Source of the DNA: Nemertoderma westbladi
Lineage: Eukaryota > Xenacoelomorpha > Nemertodermatida > Nemertodermatidae
Length of the DNA: 64,000 nt
Assembly (NCBI GenBank): GCA_032718475.1
Contig: JAUCBJ010006913.1
Coordinates: forward strand, 1 to 64,000
Direction: 5' to 3'
This document shows, piece by piece, positions 16,161-27,100 of this stretch. The position numbers and the translations under genes were made by a program. Position 1 is the first letter of the stretch; every line of letters begins with the position of its first letter. Under the pieces are notes generated by a model. That model was given only the letters and a program-made list of their open reading frames with translations, was not told the DNA's origin and did no database searches.

Positions 16161-16253
16161 TTTTTCACACACTTTGTATTCCTCTTCAAGGAACGACAAT
16201 ACATACTGTAGCTCCAAAAAATTTCCCAAATAACCTCCTTTATTATTTTCTAG

Positions 16254-16351
16254 AATTACTCGACTCCAGTGGTCGGATCGTGGTCTTTACTTCTGCACAG
16301 CTATAAACAGCATAGGAATAGCTGAAGCTTCTGCATTCCTAGACATTGAAG
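16254..16351 (+). CDS. Exon A of a multi-Ig-domain gene (C-terminal part of one Ig domain)
   Basis: This 98-bp exon reads in frame as the end of an I-set Ig domain: an LQWSDRGLYFC stretch (the D-x-G-x-Y-x-C motif around the second disulfide cysteine), then TAINSIGIAEASAFLDIE, typical of strands F and G. It is preceded by a pyrimidine-rich tract and AG at 16252-16253 and followed by a consensus donor (AAG, then gtaagt, GT at 16352-16353). The exon starts with one base completing a codon and ends in phase 1. The next Ig exon (48832) begins with two bases that complete that codon to Asp, so the two exons join in frame. The first half of this Ig domain must lie in an upstream exon outside the window or beyond the 30-bp array. 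The style resembles extracellular-matrix or adhesion proteins with many Ig repeats (perlecan, hemicentin, papilin); the exact family is inference. Confidence 0.82.
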
Positions 16352-16940
16352 GTAAGTCCATAATAATGGTGCCGATCATTAAGAGTTATCAAAATATAAG
16401 TCTGAGGTAATTACTGTTAGTTAAGAAACCAGAATAGAATTGGATATAAACGACTGTATTTTTACTTGTTTTTACAAGATTTGAAGTATCCTACATTGAA
16501 GATGACAACTAAATACATGAAATCACTAGAATCAGAATCTCTGACATAATCAACTGGTAATTGATAAAGCAAAACTAATTATTTATCCGCGATTTAAAAT
16601 CCACCCTGGGGCTTTAACAACCTCAAAGAGGAATTTAATAGGCTGGAGATTGGTTAATTATAGGGCTCAGTTAATGCAGCACAGGAATACCTCTAGAGTG
16701 CAACGCTATGCAGCTGCGTATAATCTAGCAGATTTACCACCAAATCCGCACCTAACAAAAACATTTTCGGACTATTAATGTAGGGATGATTATAAACTAT
16801 ATTAGGTGAGGATAAATGGTTGGATACTATAATGCTATAATACTTCACTGCTTTTACTTCGTAAATTATACACAATATATAATTTCTAGGACGATTAACT
16901 ATATTATTAGCATCCATCTCCATGCATCATATTCATTTGT

Positions 16941-18001
16941 TGTTCGCGCTTTTAGACCTTTAACAGTTTAACCTGTTAATTTACGTGTCTTATGATGTCT
17001 GACAGCCCGTACAAAATATGACCACAGCAGAAGCCAGTCTAGCGCGACATATGACCCACTGTTTGTGGGAGACTGAATTCTATGGCAGAGAGAGATGTAG
17101 GCTACTTTGTATTATTCGATTGATCTCTACTATATAATCTCCAAAAACTACGTATATTTTCAGGGAAATACCAGTAGTTCCTTTCAGGTGGCTGCGCTTT
17201 AAATACCACGCAGAGCTATGACTTATACTAATTACAATGGGTGGGCATGAGAAAAAGCAAATGTTTACATCCTTTATGGATGTATAATTATTCGCTCGCA
17301 TTCACACAACTGACAATAATACTGAAACACGTTAATTAGCCGACCGCACCAATTTTACTCACATATAAGGAGAAATTTAGCTCACGTACGTTGGAGGCTA
17401 TGAAACAGCATCCACTCTTACAAACCACTGTTATTTGAGCTAGGCAATTGTGAATGGTATTCCCCTCCTCTTACCTCAATGATCAAGAAAGCCAAGAGAG
17501 TTACCGGTTATTCGTAAGTATTCTCCAAATATTAACAGTGATCAAATAGGTTACAAACACAGTATTATAACAATATAAACAATATAAGATAAGCGGTGTG
17601 CGGCATTTAATCATCAGTCAGATGTTGTCAGAATTTTAGTGAGGTATCCGGTACGAGAGTACAAGAGAGTACGAGAGAGATAATTTACTCTGTTTTATAA
17701 TTGTCTGACACTCTAGCCACGGATGGTCTTTGGGCAAAGTCAGAAATATCAGAATGTCAGAATGAATGATTTCGTCATATTTACGGTATACATATGTAAA
17801 CAAAGAATTCGCAAAGTGAAAATCGCGTTGATTGGCCGAAATATAACAAAATATAACACAGTCTCTACGCATAAAGAAACAGCTGGCAAATTTCGTTATG
17901 TTAGTTCTGGATTAAGACAGACGCATAGTTGCATAAGTTTATACTTCCTCCAACACCTTAGAACAATGTTGGCCTTTTTGAAGTAGTTCGCGAATTGTAC
18001 A
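16941..18001 (-). mobile_element. Diverged solo LTR related to the 49769-63085 element
   Basis: The segment starts tgttcgcgctttt and follows the same order of blocks as the 1193-bp LTR at 49769: a start block with cagtttaacc, a block with tattattcga and tatataatctc, then agttccttt, gcgcttta, agagctatgactta, ttttactcacatataa, cttacctca, and gattggcc near 17830. Identity is patchy with many indels, so this is an older copy of the same LTR family lying in the same direction (element sense on the minus strand). The 3' limit near ttgtaca at 18001 is approximate, and I see no convincing target duplication. No internal element sequence or second LTR is present nearby. Confidence 0.6.
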
Positions 18002-18638
18002 AAAACGACACCTCATTGCCGTAAAACATTCATCATCTTATCATGCACATCGATATGTTTTTAAGCTTCAAGAAAACTTTCTATCCAGATTTTCAATTTT
18101 CTATTCAATTTATTCTCATTCATTATTGAGGCCCTACATCTAAAATGTAAATAAAATGTCGATATATTTATATTAAGTCCTGATTATCAAAAATATATGA
18201 TATTATTATATTTATATATATCCTTGTTCATCGATATCTAATGAATAGGGACCAATGTGTGGCCATCCTAATGTTATCTCTCAATACTGTTGAATTGATG
18301 ACCCCCGGATTTGATATCAATTTTGTTGACCTATGTTTAATGTCAGAATCATTGAATGGTGGTCATAAAAGTCTCCAGTGCGGTCCACCTTATACTGCCT
18401 AAGCTAAGAGGTACTCATTTAGCTACCGTTTCGGAATCAAAGCAGAGCTGTGCCATGGCTAGTGCTGAAACAAAAGATACCCTGGCCACCAGACATAGTA
18501 CCAACGACCTCTGGAGAGGATCGCAACCTACAGTAATTAACCACATGTCAAGGTGGTACAAACAACATATAATATGATACTTAGACGTATAGTACAGGAA
18601 GCATTCGATGTCGATGTCTTGATGACTGCAAATTGGAC
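18002..18638. other. Unique intronic DNA, nothing recognised
   Basis: AT-rich sequence with an atatat-rich patch near 18190-18220. A 73-codon open frame at 18356-18577 has no recognisable motif and I do not call it. Confidence 0.5.
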
Positions 18639-18650
18639 TAACATTAAAAA

Positions 18651-20278
18651 GTCAAGGTTTAGTCTGGTCAGAATACAGTCAAGGTTTAGTCTGGTCAGAA
18701 TACAGTCAAGGTTTAGTCTGGTCAGAATACAGTCAAGGTTTAGTCTGGTCAGAATATAGTCAAGGTTTAGTCTGGTCAGAATACAGTCAAGGTTTAGTCT
18801 GGTCAGAATACAGTCAAGGTTTAGTCTGGTCAGAATACAGTCAAGGTTTAGTCTGGTCAGAATACAGTCAAGGTTTAGTCTGGTCAGAATACAGTCAAGG
18901 TTTAGTCTGGTCAGAATACAGTCAAGGTTTAGTCTGGTCAGAATACAGTCAAGGTTTAGTCTGGTCAGAATACAGTCAAGGTTTAGTCTGGTCAGAATAC
19001 AGTCAAGGTTTAGTCTGGTCAGAATACAGTCAAGGTTTAGTCTGGTCAGAATACAGTCAAGGTTTAGTCTGGTCAGAATACAGTCAAGGTTTAGTCTGGT
19101 CAGAATACAGTCAAGGTTTAGTCTGGTCAGAATACAGTCAAGGTTTAGTCTGGTCAGAATACAGTCAAGGTTTAGTCTGGTCAGAATACAGTCAAGGTTT
19201 AGTCTGGTCAGAATACAGTCAAGGTTTAGTCTGGTCAGAATACAGTCAAGGTTTAGTCTGGTCAGAATACAGTCAAGGTTTAGTCTGGTCAGAATACAGT
19301 CAAGGTTTAGTCTGGTCAGAATACAGTCAAGGTTTAGTCTGGTCAGAATACAGTCAAGGTTTAGTCTGGTCAGAATACAGTCAAGGTTTAGTCTGGTCAG
19401 AATACAGTCAAGGTTTAGTCTGGTCAGAATACAGTCAAGGTTTAGTCTGGTCAGAATACAGTCAAGGTTTAGTCTGGTCAGAATACAGTCAAGGTTTAGT
19501 CTGGTCAGAATACAGTCAAGGTTTAGTCTGGTCAGAATACAGTCAAGGTTTAGTCTGGTCAGAATACAGTCAAGGTTTAGTCTGGTCAGAATACAGTCAA
19601 GGTTTAGTCTGGTCAGAATACAGTCAAGGTTTAGTCTGGTCAGAATACAGTCAAGGTTTAGTCTGGTCAGAATACAGTCAAGGTTTAGTCTGGTCAGAAT
19701 ACAGTCAAGGTTTAGTCTGGTCAGAATACAGTCAAGGTTTAGTCTGGTCAGAATACAGTCAAGGTTTAGTCTGGTCAGAATACAGTCAAGGTTTAGTCTG
19801 GTCAGAATACAGTCAAGGTTTAGTCTGGTCAGAATACAGTCAAGGTTTAGTCTGGTCAGAATACAGTCAAGGTTTAGTCTGGTCAGAATACAGTCAAGGT
19901 TTAGTCTGGTCAGAATACAGTCAAGGTTTAGTCTGGTCAGAATACAGTCAAGGTTTAGTCTGGTCAGAATACAGTCAAGGTTTAGTCTGGTCAGAATACA
20001 GTCAAGGTTTAGTCTGGTCAGAATACAGTCAAGGTTTAGTCTGGTCAGAATACAGTCAAGGTTTAGTCTGGTCAGAATACAGTCAAGGTTTAGTCTGGTC
20101 AGAATACAGTCAAGGTTTAGTCTGGTCAGAATACAGTCAAGGTTTAGTCTGGTCAGAATACAGTCAAGGTTTAGTCTGGTCAGAATACAGTCAAGGTTTA
20201 GTCTGGTCAGAATACAGTCAAGGTTTAGTCTGGTCAGAATACAGTCAAGGTTTAGTCTGGTCAGAATACAGTCAAGGT
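18651..20278. repeat. 27-bp minisatellite, about 60 copies
   Basis: The plus-strand unit is tcaaggtttagtctggt plus cagaatacag (27 bp). The copies are almost identical; the only clear internal change is atatag for atacag near 18755, plus the boundary unit next to the SINE body. One frame on each strand is open through the array (minus strand ILTRLNLDC repeated), giving a 638-codon open frame at 18537-20453 that is a by-product of the repeat, not a gene. Confidence 0.97.
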
Positions 20279-20434
20279 TTGATCTGGACAACATATCAAC
20301 CAGATTCACATCTTCTCTGAATGTTAATATATTCCGGGGGGACAGTAATGCATGTGCAGCTATATAGCAGCAACTCCTGTGATAGTGGTAAAAAAAACTG
20401 CAGATAATGGTGGAAGAAAGGCTGAGTGGACCCG

Positions 20435-20499
20435 GGCGGGGCTGAACCTTCAACCAATGGATTGCAGGACCGGTGCTCAGCCAACTGAGCTACCCCGCC
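20435..20499 (-). ncRNA. tRNA-like head of the SINE (Pol III A and B boxes)
   Basis: On the minus strand the head begins GGCGGGG, which pairs perfectly with CCCCGCC at its other end. It has a D-arm-like GCTC...GAGC hairpin overlapping an A-box match (TAGCTCAGTTGG), and a B-box-like GGTTCAGCCCC that has lost one base relative to GGTTCGANNCC. At 65 nt it is too short for a working tRNA and is followed by a SINE body, so it is best read as an internal Pol III promoter, possibly weakened. Confidence 0.75.
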
Positions 20500-20582
20500 T
20501 TAACATTTTGCTATAGACTCTCGTTATTGTTTTGTTTGGAATAATGTTGCACTCTAACATGCTCAATTCCATTAATTTCCCT

Positions 20583-20603
20583 CCCCCCCCCCCCCCCCCC
20601 CCC
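20583..20603. repeat. C21 homopolymer
   Basis: A run of 21 cytosines on the plus strand, preceded by ccct. The length is prone to sequencing and replication slippage. Confidence 0.9.
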
Positions 20604-22973
20604 ATCCATTTACAATCATCATAAATTACAGTTATGATGATATTTTAAAGTAACTTTTCATGATTTTTTGTAGTGTACTTAGAGTTTTGTGCAATAAGAT
20701 TTTTCTACAACTCTGTAACAATAAACTTAAACACGGCAAACTGTTAGTTTGTTTTATAAAACTTTTTTCTGTTGAAGTGGTTCTGGCGCCATTAATCCTA
20801 AGCAATGAATTCTGACATTTCTCTTCAACAATACCGGACCACTCACTCAAAACATTGAAAATTCCCTCACATTAATTGATAACTTCACTAACAAAGCCCT
20901 TTCGTGTATGATTGATAGATGTCATTAACTTCCTGTAGCTATAGAAACACAGGGAATCCGAAGCAAGAATTATTATAATGAGTTTGGGTATTTCTATGTT
21001 TACCGATAAAGTTGTTTTAAAGGGGATGACAGAAAGAGATGACAAGTTACTACATAGGCGTCGCATAGTCTCTGATTCAACATCAATAATGATTCATTAC
21101 TGATTCCATTGTTGGGTTCTTATAAACAAAATTGTTAGATGATGAAATATTTAAGGTGTAATAATAATCTAAGGTTTCTAGACTGTCTGTCCAAAGACAA
21201 TTTCTTTAAATATATAACAATGAGTTAACCGCCACACTCAACTGTAACCGCCACTCATTAGCTGAAAGGGAAGTGATACAATAATTAAAATAAATAAAAT
21301 TATAGTTAAATGTACACAGGTAAACAAGTATACTGTATGTGTCTTTGTCCTGGTAAGAGTATAACAAAATAATTTTAGATAACTTAAACTTACAGTAATT
21401 AACTGTTAATTAAATGAGGTCATTCTTACTGTGCTTTAGAGTAGAGCATGTAATATTATTATATTATTATTATATTATATTTGAGTAAAATGTGGATTAA
21501 TTGTTCCAAAATATTTTATTGTAATTTTTATTGACGCTTATCTACTGTGTGGATAATGGATAGGCATACTTCAAAAGCACTTCATTATAATATTACTTCA
21601 TTCTGCGAGATTGTGCAATACAATATAATTTATGTTTCTGCCCAGGCTACAATCTATGGTGCAATGTTTGGGATTTACTATCGTCGTTTATGAAACAGAT
21701 AAATATAGTTTGTCACTCAGGGCTCTATTTTATTTGAATCCTTAATACCCCACTTCTCCCTCCAGGCAACTCAATTTCCTTATTAATATATAATAAAAAA
21801 GAATTTATAGTATTCATCCCTCTGTACCCCAACTACTGAATATCAAATGATTACCACTTGGTTCGAATTAACCTACCGCAGCAGCTAACCTAAACGCAAA
21901 TCATTTACGCGGAAATCAGAACACTTGAGGTATTTCTCGAGTCTTAATTAGGGCAGAAACGTGTCAGTATCACGTCCGTTTGGGTCGGATTGAGTCCACG
22001 GATTCCATCCTCTCCGACTTCGCGTCACGTTTTGCCTCCATTGTAGGACACAGCGGCCCGTCTCTACCAACTAAAGTTGATTAAAATGTGGAGAAATTCT
22101 GTCAAATTTAGCCCTATAATTGGTATTAATGGCGACAGTCTTGCCGGTACCGGTTTGTACTGACTGCAGATTATTTGGGTAAAGTCACGAGTTGGTGTTT
22201 AAGTCCCGCAAAGAGAGACAAAAAGTTTGGGTTAATTATACGGTATGGAAAAATGGTTAAAACCAGCAGAGAGTTGCATTAATATGAAATAATTGCTTCT
22301 TGAAATATTTGAAGATTTTATAATAATTTTTTATTAGAAGATTTACATTCTATCAATAATTGTGTGCAAGTCCCTTATACCATTTCACTCCATAATCTAC
22401 TAGGCCTATACAGTAGATACGACCCGCCAAGCTGCTGCAAAGCCCCTAAATTTAGTGGGCCAGTTATTTCTCTTAGATAGAACCCCTGAAACAATAGGTC
22501 TAGCGCGTCGTAAGTACTTGTCCCTAACTAAAATTATGTCCTCTTTCAGATGAGACGGATAAAAATTTAATAGCTCCATTAGTTTTTGAGATATGAAGAG
22601 TTCCTGGCACCTATGCCATTTCGGTATTACAAAAATACATCACCTTTCAAAGACTTTGGTATAACCATGAAACCATAAACTATGCTTTTTTGGTTTGTTA
22701 AATTCGTTATTAATAATCGAAAGTGAGATTAGAAGCAAAATTGAATCTTTTATTTTTTAATAGATACTAAAAGAGCACCAAAGTGTTAGTAGCTCGAAAT
22801 TTTCAAATAGCCAAAAGTGGTAAATTGGCCGTACAGTTAGGACTAGGCTACTGAGGTTTTAGTCTGTGCTGATTTCATCGGCAAGGTCTATAGTAGGTCA
22901 TGTTCACTCCATTAACAATCCTCATCTAATATTAATATCACTTCCTAGCAGTACTGCTGTATCCTTGTTCCAT
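20604..22973. other. Unique AT-rich intronic DNA, nothing recognised
   Basis: No supported gene, RNA or element is seen. A short tattat-rich simple repeat lies at about 21449-21481. Small open frames such as 20632-20850 and 20872-21066 (minus) have no family features. Confidence 0.5.
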
Positions 22974-23942
22974 TAAAGATCAGGTCAGGTCGGGGGTTCT
23001 GGGTCATTGATCAAGAAAACTTGCCACCTCCATGATGATGGGGTGATGATAACTCCACCTACTGGCTCCAGAGGTCGAGGAAATCCGGCCAAGTACCTAA
23101 CTGATCTAGACTTTGCTGATGACTTAGGAGTACTCTCAGAATCACTAGAGGGAGCCCAACGGCTCCTCAGCTCATTAGAACAGGCTGCTTCTAGTGTTGG
23201 TCTTTTTATTAACTCCAGAAAGACCAAAATTTTGACAGTAAACTTTGAAAGTCCTCAACAAGTCTCTGACCGGATGAGCATAATCTCAAAGGATGGTATG
23301 CTTGAGCATGTGGACGACTTCTGTTACCTGGGATCATGGATCCGGAAGTAAGGTGAGGACCTTCGAATACGTAAGGGAAAGGCATGGACAGCCTTGAATA
23401 GGCTTTCCAGGATTTGGAAGTCAACGAGAATTAATCGGAAACTTAAGGTCCGATTATTTAGAGCAGCAGTAGTTCCAGTACTCCTCTTTGGGAGTCCATG
23501 CTGGGCTCTAACTGCTGAGGACACCAAATCTCTGGATGGCACATTCACAAGAATGCTACGCTGGGTTCATTGTGTCAAGTACAATGCACACATCTCCAAC
23601 CAGACACTATATAACATTGGAGGTGTCTCATTGGTTCCCCCATGCTTGACACTAGAACAAAATCGCCTCCGCTTTGCAGGACATTGCTTTCACCATGAGG
23701 ACCAGCCAGTGCATAATCTTGTTCTTTGGCAGCCTCATAGAGTGAATAAGCATGGTAGACTACCCATGACTTTCTTGAGAGACATCTTAAAGGACACTGG
23801 CCTTAAATATGCGGATGATCTAGCAAATGTCATGGGTGATAGGGAGTTGTGGCGGTGCAATTTTGTCGATAAGCCGGCACAGCATTCTTAAAAATGCAGC
23901 TGCAATGCAGCATGCCGATCCTAGTAGTAGTAGTAAAGATCA
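22974..23942 (+). mobile_element. 5'-truncated LINE copy with a 9-bp target-site duplication
   Basis: The 9-bp sequence taaagatca occurs at 22974-22982 and at 23934-23942 and brackets the copy. Between them lies the 3' part of a non-LTR retrotransposon coding region followed by a short 3' tail that ends in (gta)n (gatcctagtagtagtagta). 5' truncation with a duplication of this size is typical of target-primed reverse transcription. A second, shorter copy of the same family in opposite orientation lies at 48278-48564. Confidence 0.88.
22983..23891 (+). pseudogene. LINE reverse transcriptase, C-terminal fragment
   Basis: The reading frame enters the reverse transcriptase just before its catalytic motif: LTDLDFADDLGVLSES, where F-A-D-D is the active-site box. 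It continues through SVGLFINSRKTKILTV and FCYLGSWI, the usual palm-to-thumb segment. Further on are RAAVVPVLLFGSPCWAL, GTFTRMLRWVH and NRLRFAGHCFHHEDQPV, the conserved C-terminal region of many invertebrate LINEs. One in-frame stop (TAA at 23349-23351) breaks it; the frame then resumes without shift and ends at 23889-23891. The endonuclease, ORF1 and the N-terminal RT are missing through 5' truncation. It is a dead copy. The clade (RTE, CR1 or other) is not resolvable by eye. Confidence 0.85.
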
Positions 23943-24143
23943 ACCCAATTGTGTCATATGGACTCCGCGAAATATGGCCATTTCTTAGAAAAGCGAACCT
24001 TTACTAACTATATTGAACTCCACTTTCCTTAAACTTATTTCAGGAGTTTACAACTCAACTCGAAATAGGCTGGTAATTACTCTATGCATGTCGACCTTGC
24101 GAAGCTACTCAATCACACACAAAATCCAATGAACAATAATAAA

Positions 24144-27100
24144 TACACAAAAAGCATTGAAACTAAATCAAAAGAAGTGAGTTGTAGAGCCGGCCAAGAC
24201 TCTACTACTGAAGTACCACCGCTATTCTGGTACACAAAAAGCATTGAAACTAAATCAAAAGAAGTGAGTAGTAGAGCCGGCCAAGACTCTACTACTGAAG
24301 TACCACCGCTATTCTGGTACACAAAAACCATTGAAACTAAAACAAAATAAGTGAGTAGTAGAGCCGGCCAAGACTCTACTACTGAAGTACCACCGCTATT
24401 CTGGTACACAAAAAGCATTGAAATTAAAACAAAAGAAGTGAGTAGTAGAGCCGGCCAAGACTCTACTCCTGAAGTACCACCGCTATTCTGGTACACAAAA
24501 AGCATTGAAACTAAAACAAAAGAAGTGAGTAGTAGAGCCGGCCAAGACTCTACTACTGAAGTACCACCGCTACTTTGGTACACAAAAACCATTGAAATTA
24601 AAACAAAAGAAGTGAGTAGTAGAGCCGGCCAAGACTCTACTACTGAAGTACCACCGCTATTCTGGTACACAAAAACCATTGAAACTAAAACAAAAGAAGT
24701 GAGTAGTAGAGCCGGCCAAGACTCTACTACTGAAGTACCACCGCTATTCTGGTACACAAAAAGCATTGAAACTAAAACAAAAGAAGTGAGTAGTAGAGCC
24801 GGCCAAGACTCTACTACTGAAGTACCACCGCTATTCTGGTACACAAAAAGCATTGAAACTAAAACAAAAGAAGTGAGTAGTAGAGCCGGCCAAGACTCTA
24901 CTCCTGAAGTACCACCGCTATTCTGGTACACAAAAAGCATTGAAACTAAAACAAAAGAAGTGAGTAGTAGAGCCGGCCAAGACTCTACTACTGAAGTACC
25001 ACCGCTATTCTGGTACACAAAAAGCATTGAAACTAAAACAAAAGAAGTGAGTAGTAGAGCCGGCCAAGACTCTACTCCTGAAGTACCACCGCTATTCTGG
25101 TACACAAAAAGCATTGAAACTAAAACAAATGAAGTGAGTAGTAGAGCCGGCCAAGACTCTACTACTGAAGTACCACCGCTATTCTGGTACACAAAAACCA
25201 TTGAAACTAAAACAAAATAAGTGAGTAGTAGAGCCGGCCAAGACTCTACTCCTGAAGTACCACCGCTATTCTGGTACACAAAAAGCATTGAAACTAAAAC
25301 AAAAGAAGTGAGTAGTAGAGCCGGCGAAGACTCTACTACTGAAGTACCACCGCTATTCTGGTACACAAAAAGCATTGAAACTAAAACAAAAGAAGTGAGT
25401 AGTAGAGCCGGCCAAGACTCTACTACTGAAGTACCACCGCTATTCTGGTACACAAAAAGCATTGAAACTAAAACAAAAGAAGTGAGTAGTAGAGCCGGCG
25501 AAGACTCTACTCCTGAAGTACCACCGCTATTCTGGTACACAAAAAGCATTGAAACTAAAACAAAAGAAGTGAGTAGTAGAGCCGGCCAAGACTCTACTAC
25601 TGAAGTACCACCGCTATTCTGGTACACAAAAAGCATTGAAACTAAAACAAAAGAAGTGAGTAGTAGAGCCGGCGAAGACTCTACTACTGAAGTACCACCG
25701 CTATTCTGGTACACAAAAAGCATTGAAACTAAAACAAAAGAAGTGAGTAGTAGAGCCGGCCAAGACTCTACTACTGAAGTACCACCGCTATTCTGGTACA
25801 CAAAAAGCATTGAAACTAAAACAAAAGAAGTGAGTAGTAGAGCCGGCCAAGACTCTACTACTGAAGTACCACCGCTATTCTGGTACACAAAAAGCATTGA
25901 AACTAAAACAAAATAAGTGAGTAGTAGAGCCGGCCAAGACTCTACTACTGAAGTACCACCGCTATTCTGGTACACAAAAACCATTGAAACTAAAACAAAA
26001 GAAGTGAGTAGTAGAGCCGGCGAAGACTCTACTCCTGAAGTACCACCGCTATTCTGGTACACAAAAACCATTGAAACTAAAACAAAAGAAGTGAGTAGTA
26101 GAGCCGGCCAAGACTCTACTCCTGAAGTACCACCGCTATTCTGGTACACAAAAAGCATTGAAACTAAAACAAAATAAGTGAGAAGTAGAGCCGGCCAAGA
26201 CTCTACTACTGAAGTACCACCGCTATTCTGGTACACAAAAAGCATTGAAACTAAAACAAAAGAAGTGAGTAGTAGAGCCGGCCAAGACTCTACTACTGAA
26301 GTACCACCGCTATTCTGGTACACAAAAAGCATTGAAACTAAAACAAAATAAGTGAGTAGTAGAGCCGGCCAAGACTCTACTACTGAAGTACCACCGCTAT
26401 TCTGGTACACAAAAAGCATTGAAACTAAAACAAAAGAAGTGAGTAGTAGAGCCGGCCAAGACTCTACTCCTGAAGTACCACCGCTATTCTGGTACACAAA
26501 AAGCATTGAAACTAAAACAAAAGAAGTGAGTAGTAGAGCCGGCCAAGACTCTACTACTGAAGTACCACCGCTATTCTGGTACACAAAAAGCATTGAAACT
26601 AAAACAAAAGAAGTGAGTAGTAGAGCCGGCCAAGACTCTACTCCTGAAGTACCACCGCTATTCTGGTACACAAAAAGCATTGAAACTAAAACAAAAGAAG
26701 TGAGTAGTAGAGCCGGCCAAGACTCTACTACTGAAGTACCACCGCTATTCTGGTACACAAAAAGCATTGAAACTAAAACAAAAGAAGTGAGTAGTAGAGC
26801 CGGCCAAGACTCTACTCCTGAAGTACCACCGCTATTCTGGTACACAAAAAGCATTGAAACTAAAACAAATGAAGTGAGTAGTAGAGCCGGCCAAGACTCT
26901 ACTACTGAAGTACCACCGCTATTCTGGTACACAAAAACCATTGAAACTAAAACAAAATAAGTGAGTAGTAGAGCCGGCCAAGACTCTACTCCTGAAGTAC
27001 CACCGCTATTCTGGTACACAAAAAGCATTGAAACTAAAACAAAAGAAGTGAGTAGTAGAGCCGGCGAAGACTCTACTACTGAAGTACCACCGCTATTCTG

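Larger units (their letters stand above)
18639..20507 (-). mobile_element. tRNA-derived SINE with a minisatellite tail, flanked by a TAACATT duplication
   Basis: Read on the minus strand, the insertion starts at 20499 with a tRNA-like head, continues through a unique body to about 20279, then runs into about 60 copies of a 27-bp repeat down to 18651, and ends in TTTTT. The 7-bp sequence taacatt occurs at 18639-18645 and again at 20501-20507, directly at the two ends. This is what a target-site duplication of one retrotransposed unit would look like. The duplication includes the array, so the 27-bp repeat is either part of the inserted RNA or expanded in place from the SINE 3' end. The last SINE-proximal unit (gtttgatctgg) is a variant of the array unit (gtttagtctgg), supporting growth from the SINE tail. 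Confidence 0.75.

Noticed and set aside
1341-16233. Very long open frames (1816 and 3213 codons on +, several on -) through the 30-bp array
   Set aside because: They exist because a stop-free 30-bp unit repeats; the translation is a bare 10-residue repeat, is open in overlapping frames on both strands, and lies in an intron next to a splice acceptor.
20435-20499. Functional tRNA gene on the minus strand
   Set aside because: Only 65 nt, a base missing in the B box, and directly followed by a SINE body with a flanking target duplication.
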